NCBI GenBank assembly: GCA_017561825.1
Contig: JAFZBK010000008.1
Span: 1-33,240 of the forward strand
DNA from: Prevotella sp.
GTDB lineage: Bacteria; Bacteroidota; Bacteroidia; Bacteroidales; Bacteroidaceae
Direction of reading: 5' to 3'
DNA: 33,240 nucleotides
Shown here piece by piece: positions 32,995 to 33,240 of this stretch (its first letter is position 1; every line of letters starts with the position of its first letter). Under the pieces are notes generated by a model. The model did not search any database. It had not been told where the DNA came from and saw only the letters and a list, made by a program, of their open reading frames with translations. The translations under genes and the position numbers were made by a program.

Positions 32995-33075
32995 TTTTAA
33001 CCCACCAACCCACCTGTCATTTTTCCTTGTGTTTATGGGCGTTTCAGACACATCAGGTGGGTTGGTGGGTTAAAA
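32995..33075. repeat. Perfect 22-bp inverted repeat with a G-rich arm
   Basis: The arm at 32995-33016 (TTTTAACCCACCAACCCACC and two more bases) is the exact complement of 33054-33075, around a 37-nt loop. The right arm contains GGTGGGTTGGTGGG, four GG runs that could fold as a two-tier G-quadruplex. No T-run follows, only TTAAAAACG. Confidence 0.85.
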
Positions 33076-33116
33076 ACGCAGAACCCCTTGTGAAAAGAAT
33101 AAATGAAAAACGCGCG

Positions 33117-33236
33117 AACATACACGCAAAATGCCGAAAAGCACGATATATAAAGGGGTTTTTATAAAAATCAACATACACTAAGGGTACACCAACATAC
33201 ACTATACGGGCACTAACATACACGCAACATACACGC
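33117..33236. repeat. Helically phased AACATACAC direct repeats
   Basis: AACATACACGC or AACATACACT starts at 33117, 33173, 33194, 33215 and 33226. The last four are 21, 21 and 11 bp apart, close to whole turns of B-DNA. They resemble iterons or regulator-binding sites. The window ends 4 bp after the last one. Confidence 0.8.
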
Positions 33237-33240
33237 GAGA

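Larger units (their letters stand above)
32740..33240. other. Repeat-rich non-coding region at the window end
   Basis: About 500 bp with no convincing gene. In order it holds an AT-rich stretch, a hairpin with three copies of one motif (32826-32892), an 8-nt periodic tract (AATTGAAA twice, GGTTATAA, AATTGAAG; 32954-32985), a perfect 22-bp inverted repeat (32995-33075), and five AACATACAC repeats (33117-33236) that may continue past the edge. Confidence 0.8.

Noticed and set aside
32964-33167. 67-codon plus-strand open frame in the terminal region
   Set aside because: It reads straight through the 22-bp inverted repeat and a phased repeat, has no usable promoter and no protein-like composition.
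33117-33236. CRISPR array
   Set aside because: Repeats are only 9-11 bp with unequal 0-45 bp gaps; CRISPR repeats are longer with constant unique spacers.

Overview
The window reads as a chromosomal segment of a Bacteroidales bacterium, most likely Prevotella or a close relative. The evidence is the gene content: a Bacteroides-type serine palmitoyltransferase, the ssb-gldE-phosphopantetheinyl transferase cluster, a xanthan-lyase/amidase lipoprotein, an NspC-type decarboxylase and a long PPi-dependent phosphofructokinase. In addition, at least ten -7 boxes match the Bacteroidetes form TAnnTTTG, and Shine-Dalgarno sequences are largely absent. Almost all of it is housekeeping or envelope-related. 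I see no transposase, integrase, phage gene, CRISPR array or rRNA.

Layout. 1-6.4 kb: rubrerythrin (+) faces a five-gene minus-strand operon (small conserved protein, lysophospholipid acyltransferase, amidase-like lipoprotein, small protein, YgiQ radical SAM protein), with a palindromic repeat element filling the gap. 6.5-10 kb: PPi-phosphofructokinase with a strong terminator, a membrane-anchored GH25 lysozyme, and convergent prmA. 10-15.7 kb: a rightward run of secreted or surface proteins (Tyr/Trp/Gly-repeat protein, FadL-like barrel, GHL10 glycosidase) and nspC. 15.7-16.2 kb: a tRNA operon Gly-Leu-Leu-Gly behind a near-ideal promoter. 16.2-19.1 kb: unknown protein, ssb, gldE and a phosphopantetheinyl transferase, the last overlapping tail-to-tail with a DEAD-box helicase. 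19.1-25.3 kb: minus-strand lon-tgt-LptF/G permease-helicase run. 25.4-28.6 kb: trmN6-like methyltransferase, then a divergent pair of a lipid kinase and serine palmitoyltransferase. 28.6-32.7 kb: tRNA-Pro, a TerB/J-domain co-chaperone, a short ComEC, truA and an EamA transporter. 32.7-33.24 kb: about 500 bp of non-coding DNA full of repeats.

The most unusual content is non-coding. It includes (i) the inverted-repeat element at 572-704; (ii) tandem heptanucleotide tracts of unrelated sequence at gene ends, one of which encodes the basic tail of YgiQ; (iii) a terminator-plus-promoter repeat that supplies both the C-terminus of ComEC and the promoter of truA; and (iv) the right-hand end, with a hairpin carrying three copies of one motif, a perfect 22-bp inverted repeat whose G-rich strand could form a two-tier quadruplex, and helically phased AACATACAC direct repeats running toward the window edge. 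Among the proteins, the Tgt without its usual cysteine zinc site, the divergent lipid kinase/Spt pair and the aromatic-repeat secreted protein are the ones to follow up.
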